7,193 bases of DNA. Origin: Calditrichota bacterium. GTDB lineage: Bacteria; Zixibacteria; MSB-5A5; GN15; FEB-12. The translations under genes and the position numbers were made by a program. The stretch lies in assembly GCA_008501655.1 (NCBI GenBank), contig QQUK01000378.1:1-7193 (forward strand). Reading direction: 5' to 3'. How positions within the stretch are numbered: position 1 is the first letter of the stretch; each line of letters opens with the position of its first letter. The notes beneath the pieces were generated by a model. The model saw nothing but the letters and a program-made list of their open reading frames with translations. It had not been told where the DNA came from and did no database searches. Below, one piece after another: positions 1-6,233 of the stretch.

Positions 1-122
1 GTTTCCAATCGACGACTGAGTTCCGAAAAAAGTTCGGGGAGGGTAGCATCATGAGAGAATGCTGATTGAAAATCGAATGCTATATTTTTATCATCATGTA
101 AGTATGCCCGATATGTTGACAT
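1..122 (-). CDS. Unrecognised protein, N-terminal fragment (cut by window edge)
   Basis: This reading frame opens with ATG at 122 and stays open for 40 codons to the window edge; the protein begins MSTYRAYLHDDKNIAFDFQS. A good Shine-Dalgarno (AAAGGA) lies eight bases upstream, and the start is 11 bases downstream of the regulator stop codon, so it is very probably the third gene of the kinase-regulator operon. The visible part is soluble, with no signal peptide or membrane segment. A hydrophilic start is followed by a probable helix (LPELFSELSRRLE). I do not recognise the family from 40 residues. Its position suggests a link to the upstream signalling pair, for example as target, partner or effector, but this is only inference from context. 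Confidence 0.75.
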   Translation of the reverse strand, partial: MSTYRAYLHDDKNIAFDFQSAFSHDATLPELFSELSRRLE

Positions 123-133
123 GTTCGTATCCT

Positions 134-1432
134 TTATACCATCTCTTTTTTGAGGTTATATTTTTTAACTTTGCGCCAAAGAGTGGTTCTTCCAATACCG
201 AGTTCATTAGCGGTTTGGGTGTAGTTCCAATCGTTTTCGTTCAATGTTTTAATAATCAAAGTACGCTGTCCATCATCCAATAGTCCTTTGGATTCCTCGG
301 ATTTTTCAATTGAAAAGCTTGTAGAATTTTTCAATGTCTGCGGTGTATTGATAAAAAGAATATCTTTTTCTGTAATTGTATCATTTCGTGCTAATGAGAC
401 AGCCCGTTTTACAGTTTCTTCGAGTTCCCGGACGTTTTCAGTCCAATTGTGGGTAAGCAGACGTTCGAGAGCATCTCTGGTTATCTGATAAATAGGACGT
501 TTTGTTTCTGTAGAGATTCTGTTCAGAAAATAGGTAGTCAACTGTTCGATATCATTTTTTCTGGATGGCAAATTCGGTATACGTATGACAATTTCACTAA
601 TTTGTCGGATTAGTTCTTTGTTTGCGGTATCTGATTCCATCAGTTTTTCGGGGTGGAGAGTTGATGAAGTTATTATACGGCAATTTATTTTTCTATCCGA
701 ATTCATAAGGGTGGAAGTTTTTATAAAATCTGATAGCATTTCCTGACCTGGTTGCGGCAGAGCGTCTATTTCTTTAAAATAGATAGTTCCGTTATCTGCC
801 TGTTTCAGATACCCGGAAGCAGGGTCAAAAATCATATGTTCGAAATTATCAGTATTGAACTCGTTGCAATCAACGGTAATGAAATTTTCCTGTCTTCTTT
901 CAGAATGATGATGTATCAGGTTGGCTGCAAGAGATTTTCCGGAACCGATCGGTCCAGAGATAAAGATTGAAATATCGGTGGGAGATGCATTGCTGATTGT
1001 CTGTTTGACTTCCAAAATCTGTTTTGAATCACCGATCATATTGTCAAATCCGAAGTTCATGGCGACATATTGTCTGAGAGTTAACAGATCGAATTTCATT
1101 TTCTGAACTGTAAAAGCCCGATTTAGTTTAAAGAAAAATTCTTTGTCTGATAATCTCGAATCCAATGTATCAAAAATCAGGTTCTGATTTACCAGATTTG
1201 TACCGGTATTCAGAAACAGAGCCTGAGGGTATAATGCTCTCAGTTCTCTGAGTTGTTCAGTGGTGATGTCGGTACTTAACAGGATAAGCTGAAAATCCTT
1301 GGAAGTTTTTCTGTAATGATCTTTGTTTTCGGCGATTGTTAGCGAAATATTTTCTGACTGTAAATTTGCGAGGAGTTTATCAGAAATTTCTGTCAAAGGC
1401 TGAATAGCTAAGATGTTTCTCTGTTGTTTCAC
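134..1432 (-). CDS. NtrC-like regulator: pseudo-receiver, AAA+ without GAFTGA, Fis-type HTH
   Basis: A 432-residue protein with the three-part layout of NtrC-family regulators. Residues 5-120 resemble a receiver, but the strand-3 position that should hold the phospho-acceptor Asp reads QLILLS (Ser53), so classical phosphorylation is unlikely. Residues 128-350 are an AAA+ domain of the sigma-54-activator type. Walker A is GPIGSGKS (160-167) and the sensor II stretch NWTENVRELE (329-338) is well kept. Walker B reads TIYFKEI (216-222), with Lys220 in place of Asp. The loop that should carry GAFTGA is absent: HMIFDPASG (199-207) runs straight into the QADNGT stretch. The FR..L(YY)R arginine-finger segment is also poorly kept. 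Residues 390-428 form a Fis-type helix-turn-helix (TQTANELGIGRTTLWRKVKK). The start is GTG, overlapping the kinase stop as GTGA. It probably binds DNA and acts independently of sigma-54, as TyrR and some photosynthetic-bacterial NtrC/HupR proteins do; the target is unknown. Confidence 0.88.
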   Translation of the reverse strand: MKQQRNILAIQPLTEISDKLLANLQSENISLTIAENKDHYRKTSKDFQLILLSTDITTEQLRELRALYPQALFLNTGTNLVNQNLIFDTLDSRLSDKEFFFKLNRAFTVQKMKFDLLTLRQYVAMNFGFDNMIGDSKQILEVKQTISNASPTDISIFISGPIGSGKSLAANLIHHHSERRQENFITVDCNEFNTDNFEHMIFDPASGYLKQADNGTIYFKEIDALPQPGQEMLSDFIKTSTLMNSDRKINCRIITSSTLHPEKLMESDTANKELIRQISEIVIRIPNLPSRKNDIEQLTTYFLNRISTETKRPIYQITRDALERLLTHNWTENVRELEETVKRAVSLARNDTITEKDILFINTPQTLKNSTSFSIEKSEESKGLLDDGQRTLIIKTLNENDWNYTQTANELGIGRTTLWRKVKKYNLKKEMV

Positions 1433-2769
1433 TTTATTTCCCCTTTAGAAAATGTAATCGTCAAATCGATTGTTTGGTTATTTGTATTAATAGTATTTGT
1501 TAACGCGGCACCTATTTTTTTTGATAACTGTTTGAGTAAGGTAAAATAATTTTTGAATAAAGTTACCCGGCCGAGTTGAATTTTGTCTATTGTGAAGACG
1601 AGTTTTGGATTTTGGTCGTTATAGCAAAATACTTGAACTGAGGAACCAGCGCTTTTGTTAGATAAGAGGGCTGTCAGGGAGATTTCAAATAGAATGCGGA
1701 TTGAATTTTTTGGTGCACAGAAAACTTCATCTTCCAGCAATTCTTCATTTTGAATACAAACTTCTGGAGCTGTAGTATCGATCGAGTATTCCAGATGAGA
1801 CAGCAGATGCACCCGTTCTGATTCAATATTTTCAATTTTGTTCAGCAGGTTATACATTCTGATAAACTGGTTTATTTTTGTCAGTTCACTTAAAGATGAT
1901 TCTATCAATTTTGCATTATCATCTTTGTCTTCTTTCTGAAAATTTTCCATGAGGTCAGAATAAGCAAGCATGACATGGGAGAGGTGATTGGTCATCTGGT
2001 CGGTGATAAACAGATTGGTATCAGTATCTGTCACGTTCTGTGATTCTTTTTCACTTAAGGTGACAATAGAAATATCTTTATTTTCAATATGAAGATTGGC
2101 GATGTTAAGCATCAGGTTTGAATGGGTTTCTGCCATCTCTTTTTGGAATTGGCTGAATTTTACTGTTAGTAAGTCATCATGTGTTTTATTGAGATATTGT
2201 TTTGCCATCTCATTTACCGCTATAAGACAACCGGTTTCCCGGGAGACAATCATGACGGCATTATCTGATTCAAGAGCTGATTGTACGGACAGCAGTTCCT
2301 TTTGGATTGACTGAAATTTCTCACGGAAACTCTGACTGATATTTAAGAAGGTATCTTCAATTTCAGGTGTCTCGGCTAACTCCATCGGAGCTATCATACC
2401 GAGAGTAATCCGATTTGTTTTAGAAGAATTGATCGGCGAGGTGCTGATATTGACAATTTTGCCGTCTTCGAGATGCAGGTTGTATGAGAAGAAAGCGTTT
2501 GCGGTGTGATACCATTCCGATTCAATATCTGATGGTTTGATAAGATCAAAACCGGGAGGGTAGATAAATTCGGTATCTTTTACTAAAAATAATTTAAACT
2601 GATTGTTTGTAAGTCTATCGAGGAATGCAGAGTCATTATCTGAGAGCTTTCCGGCAAGTTCACAATGCCATAAAAGAGCAGTCAGCTGTTTATCAAAATC
2701 AGATGTTTCGGGCATGAAAGCAGTCGAAAGTCTGTTCTGATAATTCCTTACATCGATTACTTCTGTCAT
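1429..2769 (-). CDS. Degenerate PAS/histidine-kinase-like sensor, soluble
   Basis: A 446-residue protein without signal peptide or membrane segments, so a cytosolic sensor. Residues 1-150 are of unknown fold. Residues 150-170 look like a helical linker. Residues 168-215 (NAVMIVSRETGCLIAVNEMAKQYL) resemble a PAS core. Residues 254-312 resemble a two-helix dimerisation domain of the NtrB class (FITDQMTNHLSHVMLAYSDL). There the expected phospho-His position reads Asn261, with His262 and His265 nearby. Residues 350-446 would be the ATPase domain. The N-box is EISLTALLSNK (362-372), without the usual Asn, and I find no DxGxG or GxGLG glycine boxes. Kinase activity is therefore doubtful, and it may act as a ligand-sensing scaffold for the regulator. 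It is the first gene of the minus-strand operon and is translationally coupled to the regulator. The ATG follows a modest AGAAAGAA ribosome-binding site. Family assignment is from layout and context; a remote kinase relative is the best reading. Confidence 0.78.
   Translation of the reverse strand: MTEVIDVRNYQNRLSTAFMPETSDFDKQLTALLWHCELAGKLSDNDSAFLDRLTNNQFKLFLVKDTEFIYPPGFDLIKPSDIESEWYHTANAFFSYNLHLEDGKIVNISTSPINSSKTNRITLGMIAPMELAETPEIEDTFLNISQSFREKFQSIQKELLSVQSALESDNAVMIVSRETGCLIAVNEMAKQYLNKTHDDLLTVKFSQFQKEMAETHSNLMLNIANLHIENKDISIVTLSEKESQNVTDTDTNLFITDQMTNHLSHVMLAYSDLMENFQKEDKDDNAKLIESSLSELTKINQFIRMYNLLNKIENIESERVHLLSHLEYSIDTTAPEVCIQNEELLEDEVFCAPKNSIRILFEISLTALLSNKSAGSSVQVFCYNDQNPKLVFTIDKIQLGRVTLFKNYFTLLKQLSKKIGAALTNTINTNNQTIDLTITFSKGEIK
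1440..1446 (-). promoter_or_regulatory. Ribosome binding site deciding the GTG start of the regulator
   Basis: AAAGGGG on the minus strand lies inside the last codons of the kinase gene, seven bases before the GTG at 1432. The GTG shares GTGA with the kinase stop. A strong Shine-Dalgarno at ideal spacing supports this start and suggests translational coupling of kinase and regulator at near-equal dose. Confidence 0.75.
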
Positions 2770-2916
2770 TTAGATTCTTTCTGTAGCTGTTTATCACTTT
2801 TCTGTTTCAAATTGATACATTATTTTTATCGGCGGATTGTTTCATTTCTTAACAGTAGCTTGAAATATTCAGGTTTTTTGTTGATTTACAAGCAGTTGGG
2901 AAGTACATCATACAGT
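2770..2916. promoter_or_regulatory. Divergent intergenic region between sensor operon and pyk
   Basis: These 147 bp separate the divergent start codons of the sensor kinase and pyruvate kinase and must hold both promoters if each operon is transcribed from here. I find only weak -35/-10 matches, such as TTGAAA at 2860-2865 followed 17 bases later by GATTTA on the plus strand. There is no convincing sigma-54 (GG...GC) element and no clear long operator palindrome. The plus-strand frame stays open through this region back to an ATG at 2812. That extension lacks a family counterpart and is treated as untranslated leader. It is a natural place for the regulator to bind, by inference only. Confidence 0.35.
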
Positions 2917-4326
2917 ATGAAAAAGACCAAAATCATCGCTACATACGGTCCGGCTGTTTCATCCGGAACCAAAGTGAAACAGCTTGTGGATGCCGGGGTG
3001 AACCTTTTCCGAATCAATTGTTCACATGGCAAGCGTGAGGATTTTCTTAAGGCTGTCAAAATTATCAGACAGGGGACTAAATCAGCCCGTTTCCCGGTCG
3101 GGATATTATTTGATATTTCCGGTCCGAAACTTCGGGTTGACCGTTTTGACGGAGAACTTCCTGTCAAAAGCGGTGATAGAGTGACTCTGACAACTGATAC
3201 AACTGATTTGAGTCAGAAAAAAATAGCGGTGAATCATCCTGCTATAATAGCATCGGTTAAAAAAGGGGAGAGGCTTTTTATCGATGACGGGAATATTGTT
3301 TTTAAGATATTAAAAACAAATAAAACCGAGATAGTAATCAAAGCGGAGAACAACGAGACAATTTTGCCCGGTAAAGGGATAAACCTGCCGGATACAAAAC
3401 TGAAGATTCCGACAATCACAGAAAAAGATAAAAAAGATATAAAAACAGCTGTCGATGCCAAGGCTGATTATATCGCATTGTCTTTTGTTCGTTCCGGTGA
3501 TGATATAATTGAAGCAGGAAAATTGATTCGGAAATACGGCGGTACCCAGTGGGTGATAGCAAAACTTGAAAAGCGGGAAGCGATTGAGGATCTCGATACA
3601 ATTATGCTTTTAGCTGATGGTGTTATGGTCGCCAGAGGTGATTTGGGAGTGGAACTTCCTTTTGCCGAACTTCCCCGGATGCAGAAAGATATTATCCGGC
3701 TGGCGAATTATCATCATAAACCGGTTATCATCGCTACCCAGATGCTTGAATCGATGCGGTTTTCTCCGAGAGCTACCCGGGCTGAAGTAAACGATGTCGC
3801 AACGGCTGTGTTTGATTTTGTCGATGCGGTAATGCTATCTGCTGAAACGGCAACCGGAAATTACCCGGTTGAGACAGTTAAAGCGATGACAGAAGTCATC
3901 GAAGCGACTGAAGAAGTCTCAGTCAAAGGGGATACAGCCGTTGATAAACATCTTATAAAATCTGAAATCACTCAGGCGATCGCATATTCGGTGCATACGG
4001 CGCAGGAAGATACCGACGTAAAAATGATTGCAGCCTATACATCATCAGGTTTTACGGCACGTTTGATTTCGAATCTGTTCCCGCCGCAGCCGGTTATTGC
4101 GTTGACATCGGATACTAAAGTTCTTGCAAAACTTTGTCTCTTTCGTTCGGTGTATCCGGTTAAAGTATCCCAACCGAAAACATTTAATGCTATGATAAAA
4201 ACAATTAACGGAATTTGTTCAAAACATAAGTTAGCAAAACAGAATGAGATGATAATCATCGCCGGAGGAGTACCTTTTGGTATAAGAGGAACCACCAACT
4301 TTATGATGATTCATGAAATAACATAA
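2917..4326 (+). CDS. pyk: Pyruvate kinase
   Basis: This enzyme makes pyruvate and ATP from phosphoenolpyruvate and ADP, the last step of glycolysis, in the cytosol. The 469-residue length is typical of bacterial enzymes without the extra C-terminal PEP-utiliser domain. Visible motifs are KIIATYGP (5-12), FRINCSHG (31-38, nucleotide and phosphate contacts Arg32, Asn34), DISGPKLR (66-73), a B domain around 75-160, AKLE with catalytic Lys216 and Glu218, MVARGDLGVELP (237-248), ATQMLESM (273-280) and PRATRAEVNDVATAV (284-298). The C-terminal regulatory domain spans about 345-469. I chose ATG 2917 because the family begins directly at KKTKII; the in-frame ATG at 2812 would add 35 residues unlike any pyruvate kinase. 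GGGAAG lies 13 bases upstream, a rather long spacing. Lys71 replaces the Glu typical of potassium-dependent enzymes. It is the first gene of a tight plus-strand cluster. Confidence 0.97.
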   Translation: MKKTKIIATYGPAVSSGTKVKQLVDAGVNLFRINCSHGKREDFLKAVKIIRQGTKSARFPVGILFDISGPKLRVDRFDGELPVKSGDRVTLTTDTTDLSQKKIAVNHPAIIASVKKGERLFIDDGNIVFKILKTNKTEIVIKAENNETILPGKGINLPDTKLKIPTITEKDKKDIKTAVDAKADYIALSFVRSGDDIIEAGKLIRKYGGTQWVIAKLEKREAIEDLDTIMLLADGVMVARGDLGVELPFAELPRMQKDIIRLANYHHKPVIIATQMLESMRFSPRATRAEVNDVATAVFDFVDAVMLSAETATGNYPVETVKAMTEVIEATEEVSVKGDTAVDKHLIKSEITQAIAYSVHTAQEDTDVKMIAAYTSSGFTARLISNLFPPQPVIALTSDTKVLAKLCLFRSVYPVKVSQPKTFNAMIKTINGICSKHKLAKQNEMIIIAGGVPFGIRGTTNFMMIHEIT

Positions 4327-4339
4327 AAGCGAGTTTAGT

Positions 4340-5209
4340 ATGATGAAAAAGATATTTGTATTACTGTTGATTTTAGTTCTCCCGATGTCGCTGTATGCTA
4401 AAAAAGATAAAAAAGAGATCTGTATAACTTTTGATGAACTGCCGGCAGCAGCCGGGTTCCATGAAGTTGACCGGGATGCGGTTAATTATCTGATTTTACA
4501 GTCTTTGAAGAAGCATGAGGTCAAGGCTCTTGGTTTTGTAGTTGGTCAGCAGATTGAAGAATCGTTTGATATTATCGGACAGTGGCTGAATGAAGGACAC
4601 AAACTGGGGAATATGACATTTTCAAATCAGGATTTCCATCAGCTCGGGATTGAACAGTTTATTGAGGATGTTCAGCAGGGGGAGAAAGCTCTTGCACCGA
4701 TGGTTGAAGGTTTCGGACAGAAAACAAAATATTTTCGTTATCCGTTTATGCATTACGGGAATACTGTAGAAAAGAAAAATCAGCTTGAGCTGTACCTTGA
4801 TTCCAAACAGTATCATGTCGTTCCGGCAACGGTTGTCATTGATGACTATCTGTATAATATGACCCTTGATAAAATGGGTAAAGAGCCGGATACAACACCA
4901 TATTTTGCTCTGATGAATGAGTACTTAAATTATATTATCGATGAAATCGAAGCATCGGAGTTATTGGCAAAGGAGATGCTCGGGCGAAGCTGTCCGCAGA
5001 TTTTGAATCTGAGGGCAAACCGGATTAATGCTGTATTTTTAGACGAACTTTTAGGTGCAATAAAAAGTCAGGGGTATACCTTTATCAGTGTTGATAAAGC
5101 TTTAAAAGATAAGATTTTTCATAAACCGGAAGCATATTTCGGTTCGCTTGGAGTTTCTTATCTGGAGATGCTGAAGCAGTCGAATCCGGATTTCCTCCCG
5201 GCGGAGTAA
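4340..5209 (+). CDS. Secreted NodB/CE4 polysaccharide-deacetylase-like protein, metal site lost
   Basis: A 289-residue protein with a Sec signal peptide (MMKK, hydrophobic core 5-18, probable cleavage after LYA-20), so exported to periplasm or outside. The rest follows the NodB-homology fold. Motif 1 is TFDELP (30-35), where active relatives have TFDD. Motif 2 is GNMTFSN (90-96), where active relatives have GNHTxSH. Motif 3, FRYPFMHYGN (132-141), is kept. Motif 5 is ILNLRANRINAVFLDELL (221-238), where relatives have His before the Ala-Asn. Thus the Asp-His-His metal ligands read Glu33, Met92 and Asn96, and the motif 5 His reads Arg225. The fold is clear but de-N-acetylation by the usual Zn chemistry is unlikely. 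It may bind glycan or another ligand, or use a different mechanism. It starts 13 bases after pyk; the ATGATG offers two starts and the Shine-Dalgarno is weak. Confidence 0.85.
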   Translation: MMKKIFVLLLILVLPMSLYAKKDKKEICITFDELPAAAGFHEVDRDAVNYLILQSLKKHEVKALGFVVGQQIEESFDIIGQWLNEGHKLGNMTFSNQDFHQLGIEQFIEDVQQGEKALAPMVEGFGQKTKYFRYPFMHYGNTVEKKNQLELYLDSKQYHVVPATVVIDDYLYNMTLDKMGKEPDTTPYFALMNEYLNYIIDEIEASELLAKEMLGRSCPQILNLRANRINAVFLDELLGAIKSQGYTFISVDKALKDKIFHKPEAYFGSLGVSYLEMLKQSNPDFLPAE

Positions 5210-5215
5210 GTTGTT

Positions 5216-5584
5216 ATGCGGATGCTTGAGATGCATATCGGGGTCAAAGACCTGGAAAAATCTGTTGAGTTTTACACAAAACTTCTCCCGCATGAAAAAA
5301 TTATTTCTGATGATGAGAAAAAACAGTATTTCATCGTGCTTCATGATGGTTCTGCTTTTGGTATCTGGGAGGATGCGTATCACGGATTGTATGAAGGACT
5401 TCCGGCAAAACATCTCCACTTTGCGTTTGAAATCAAACCGGATGAGTATGATGAGTTTAAAAAAAAGTTGGAATCTCTTGGGGTTGAGGTAATCGAGCAT
5501 ACATGGCGGGACGGGGAGCGGAGTTTGTATTTTTTTGATGCTGATGGTCATCAGGGGGAGTTTATGACGAAGAGTTGGTTGTAG
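5216..5584 (+). CDS. VOC-fold (glyoxalase / dioxygenase / thiol-transferase superfamily) protein
   Basis: A 122-residue cytosolic protein with the paired beta-alpha-beta-beta-beta modules of the vicinal oxygen chelate fold. It opens with LEMHIGVKDLEKSVEFYTKL and closes with SLYFFDADGHQGEF (103-116). The plausible metal ligands are His7, His68 (or His66) and Glu115, a 2-His-1-Glu set spaced much as in FosA/FosX-type fosfomycin enzymes and glyoxalase I. The RSLYFFDADGH segment also resembles them, but so do many uncharacterised VOC proteins, so the substrate cannot be named. GGAG, inside the end of the deacetylase-like gene, lies nine bases before the ATG. The gap to that gene's stop is six bases, implying co-transcription with pyk and the deacetylase-like gene. 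A second ATG two codons on (5222) is possible. Confidence 0.88.
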   Translation: MRMLEMHIGVKDLEKSVEFYTKLLPHEKIISDDEKKQYFIVLHDGSAFGIWEDAYHGLYEGLPAKHLHFAFEIKPDEYDEFKKKLESLGVEVIEHTWRDGERSLYFFDADGHQGEFMTKSWL

Positions 5585-5605
5585 GGGGGTTACACCGCAT
5601 TTTTT
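5577..5605 (+). terminator. Weak candidate terminator for the pyk operon
   Basis: A small stem (GG, one bulged T, TGTA at 5577-5583, pairing with TACACC at 5591-5596) is followed after three bases by six Ts (5600-5605). The stem is only six pairs with a bulge, and the T run is slightly displaced. It sits across the converging stops, overlapping the end of the opposite gene. It is the only terminator-like structure I see here. Confidence 0.22.
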
Positions 5606-6039
5606 GCTTTAATATATTTCAATCCTGACAAAAGCAAGGCTGTGCCTATCAAAATCAGTATGCCTCCATATATCATCGGGGGGATGTCGAGTGTACGTAA
5701 AAACAAGCCAAGACCTATCATGACGAGAGCGATCAGATATGATTCGAGTGCCTGAAAGGCGAAAATGCAGATTTTATCTTTTTGGGGTGCGAGTTCTTTT
5801 ATGCGCTGCACATTTTTATCGATGATTTTTGAAAAGATAAGTTGAGATTTTAAAATTCCTAAAAGAATAGCTCCACCAATATAGATATATCCACTGTTTT
5901 CAAAAGGAAGGAAATTTGCGATTCCTCGACCAAAGAGAAAAAGTCCGATAACAGCCCACAGAAGTCCTGCGGTGAAGACAAGAGTGGTTCGTTTGACGGC
6001 CGGTTCCGGTATGCTCATAGTACAATATTTAGTGTGCAT
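5590..6039 (-). CDS. Four-helix integral membrane protein of unknown function
   Basis: A 149-residue protein with four strongly hydrophobic segments: about 19-42 (VFTAGLLWAVIGLFLFGRGI), 50-68, 92-114 and 119-140. A charged loop (KIIDKNVQRIKELAPQKDK) sits between helices 2 and 3. Two helical hairpins of similar look suggest an internal duplication. I do not recognise a named family. It may be inner-membrane, and no catalytic motif is visible. Two starts are possible. ATG 6039 has GGAG seven bases upstream. ATG 6018 (MSIPEP) has no Shine-Dalgarno but gives a more usual-looking N-terminus. I keep 6039 on ribosome-site grounds. Its first codons and ribosome site lie in a dispersed repeat. It converges on the VOC gene with five bases between stops. 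Confidence 0.8.
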   Translation of the reverse strand: MHTKYCTMSIPEPAVKRTTLVFTAGLLWAVIGLFLFGRGIANFLPFENSGYIYIGGAILLGILKSQLIFSKIIDKNVQRIKELAPQKDKICIFAFQALESYLIALVMIGLGLFLRTLDIPPMIYGGILILIGTALLLSGLKYIKAKNAV

Positions 6040-6062
6040 GCTTCGACTCCGCTCAGCATGAC
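6036..6062 (+). repeat. Dispersed hairpin repeat, copy 1
   Basis: The core is TTCGACTCCGCTCAG, flanked by arms CATGCT (6037-6042) and AGCATG (6055-6060) that pair perfectly. Its arms differ from copies 2, 4 and 5 at one base pair, changed on both sides (A-T to G-C). Confidence 0.85.
6047..6050 (-). promoter_or_regulatory. Shine-Dalgarno of the membrane protein, inside repeat copy 1
   Basis: On the minus strand GGAG lies seven bases before ATG 6039. Both are part of the dispersed hairpin element at 6036-6062, so the repeat appears to supply the translation start and could sequester it when folded. Confidence 0.5.
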
Positions 6063-6073
6063 TTTATTTTAGT

Positions 6074-6099
6074 ACATACTTCGACAAACTCAGTATGAC
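6074..6099 (+). repeat. Dispersed hairpin repeat, copy 2
   Basis: Same core with an AAA centre (TTCGACAAACTCAG). Arms CATACT (6075-6080) and AGTATG (6092-6097) pair. Beyond a bulged A6074, TAGT (6070-6073) pairs with ACTA (6098-6101), giving ten pairs in all. Confidence 0.85.
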
Positions 6100-6111
6100 T
6101 AATTTTAAGTT

Positions 6112-6152
6112 AATTTAAGTCACCCTGAGCGGAGTCGAAGGGGACTTAAATT
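6112..6152. repeat. Long imperfect hairpin built around repeat copy 3
   Basis: AATTTAAGTC (6112-6121) pairs perfectly with GACTTAAATT (6143-6152). After a single bulged A6122, CCCT (6123-6126) pairs with AGGG (6139-6142), leaving a 12-base loop. Fourteen pairs is the strongest stem in the gap. It has no adjoining T run of terminator length, and its role is unknown. Confidence 0.75.
6119..6145 (-). repeat. Dispersed hairpin repeat, copy 3 (inverted)
   Basis: Opposite orientation to the other copies. On the minus strand the core reads TTCGACTCCGCTCAG, identical to copy 1, with arms CCCT and AGGG. Arm sequence differs from the other copies on both sides, so pairing is preserved. Confidence 0.85.
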
Positions 6153-6233
6153 TCTCGATACTATCAATAATACATTTTTTATCTGCTTTGACAATCAGAT
6201 TTGTGATTTGAACAGAAAATTTCTGACGTATAC

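Noticed and set aside
2812..2916. In-frame 35-codon N-terminal extension of pyruvate kinase
   Set aside because: Pyruvate kinases begin at the KKTKII segment. The extension has no family counterpart, no ribosome site at its ATG, and occupies the divergent promoter gap.
5102..5551. Long minus-strand open frame opposite the VOC gene
   Set aside because: It is antisense to a well-supported VOC protein, and its low-complexity, Ile/Phe/Arg-rich product matches no family.
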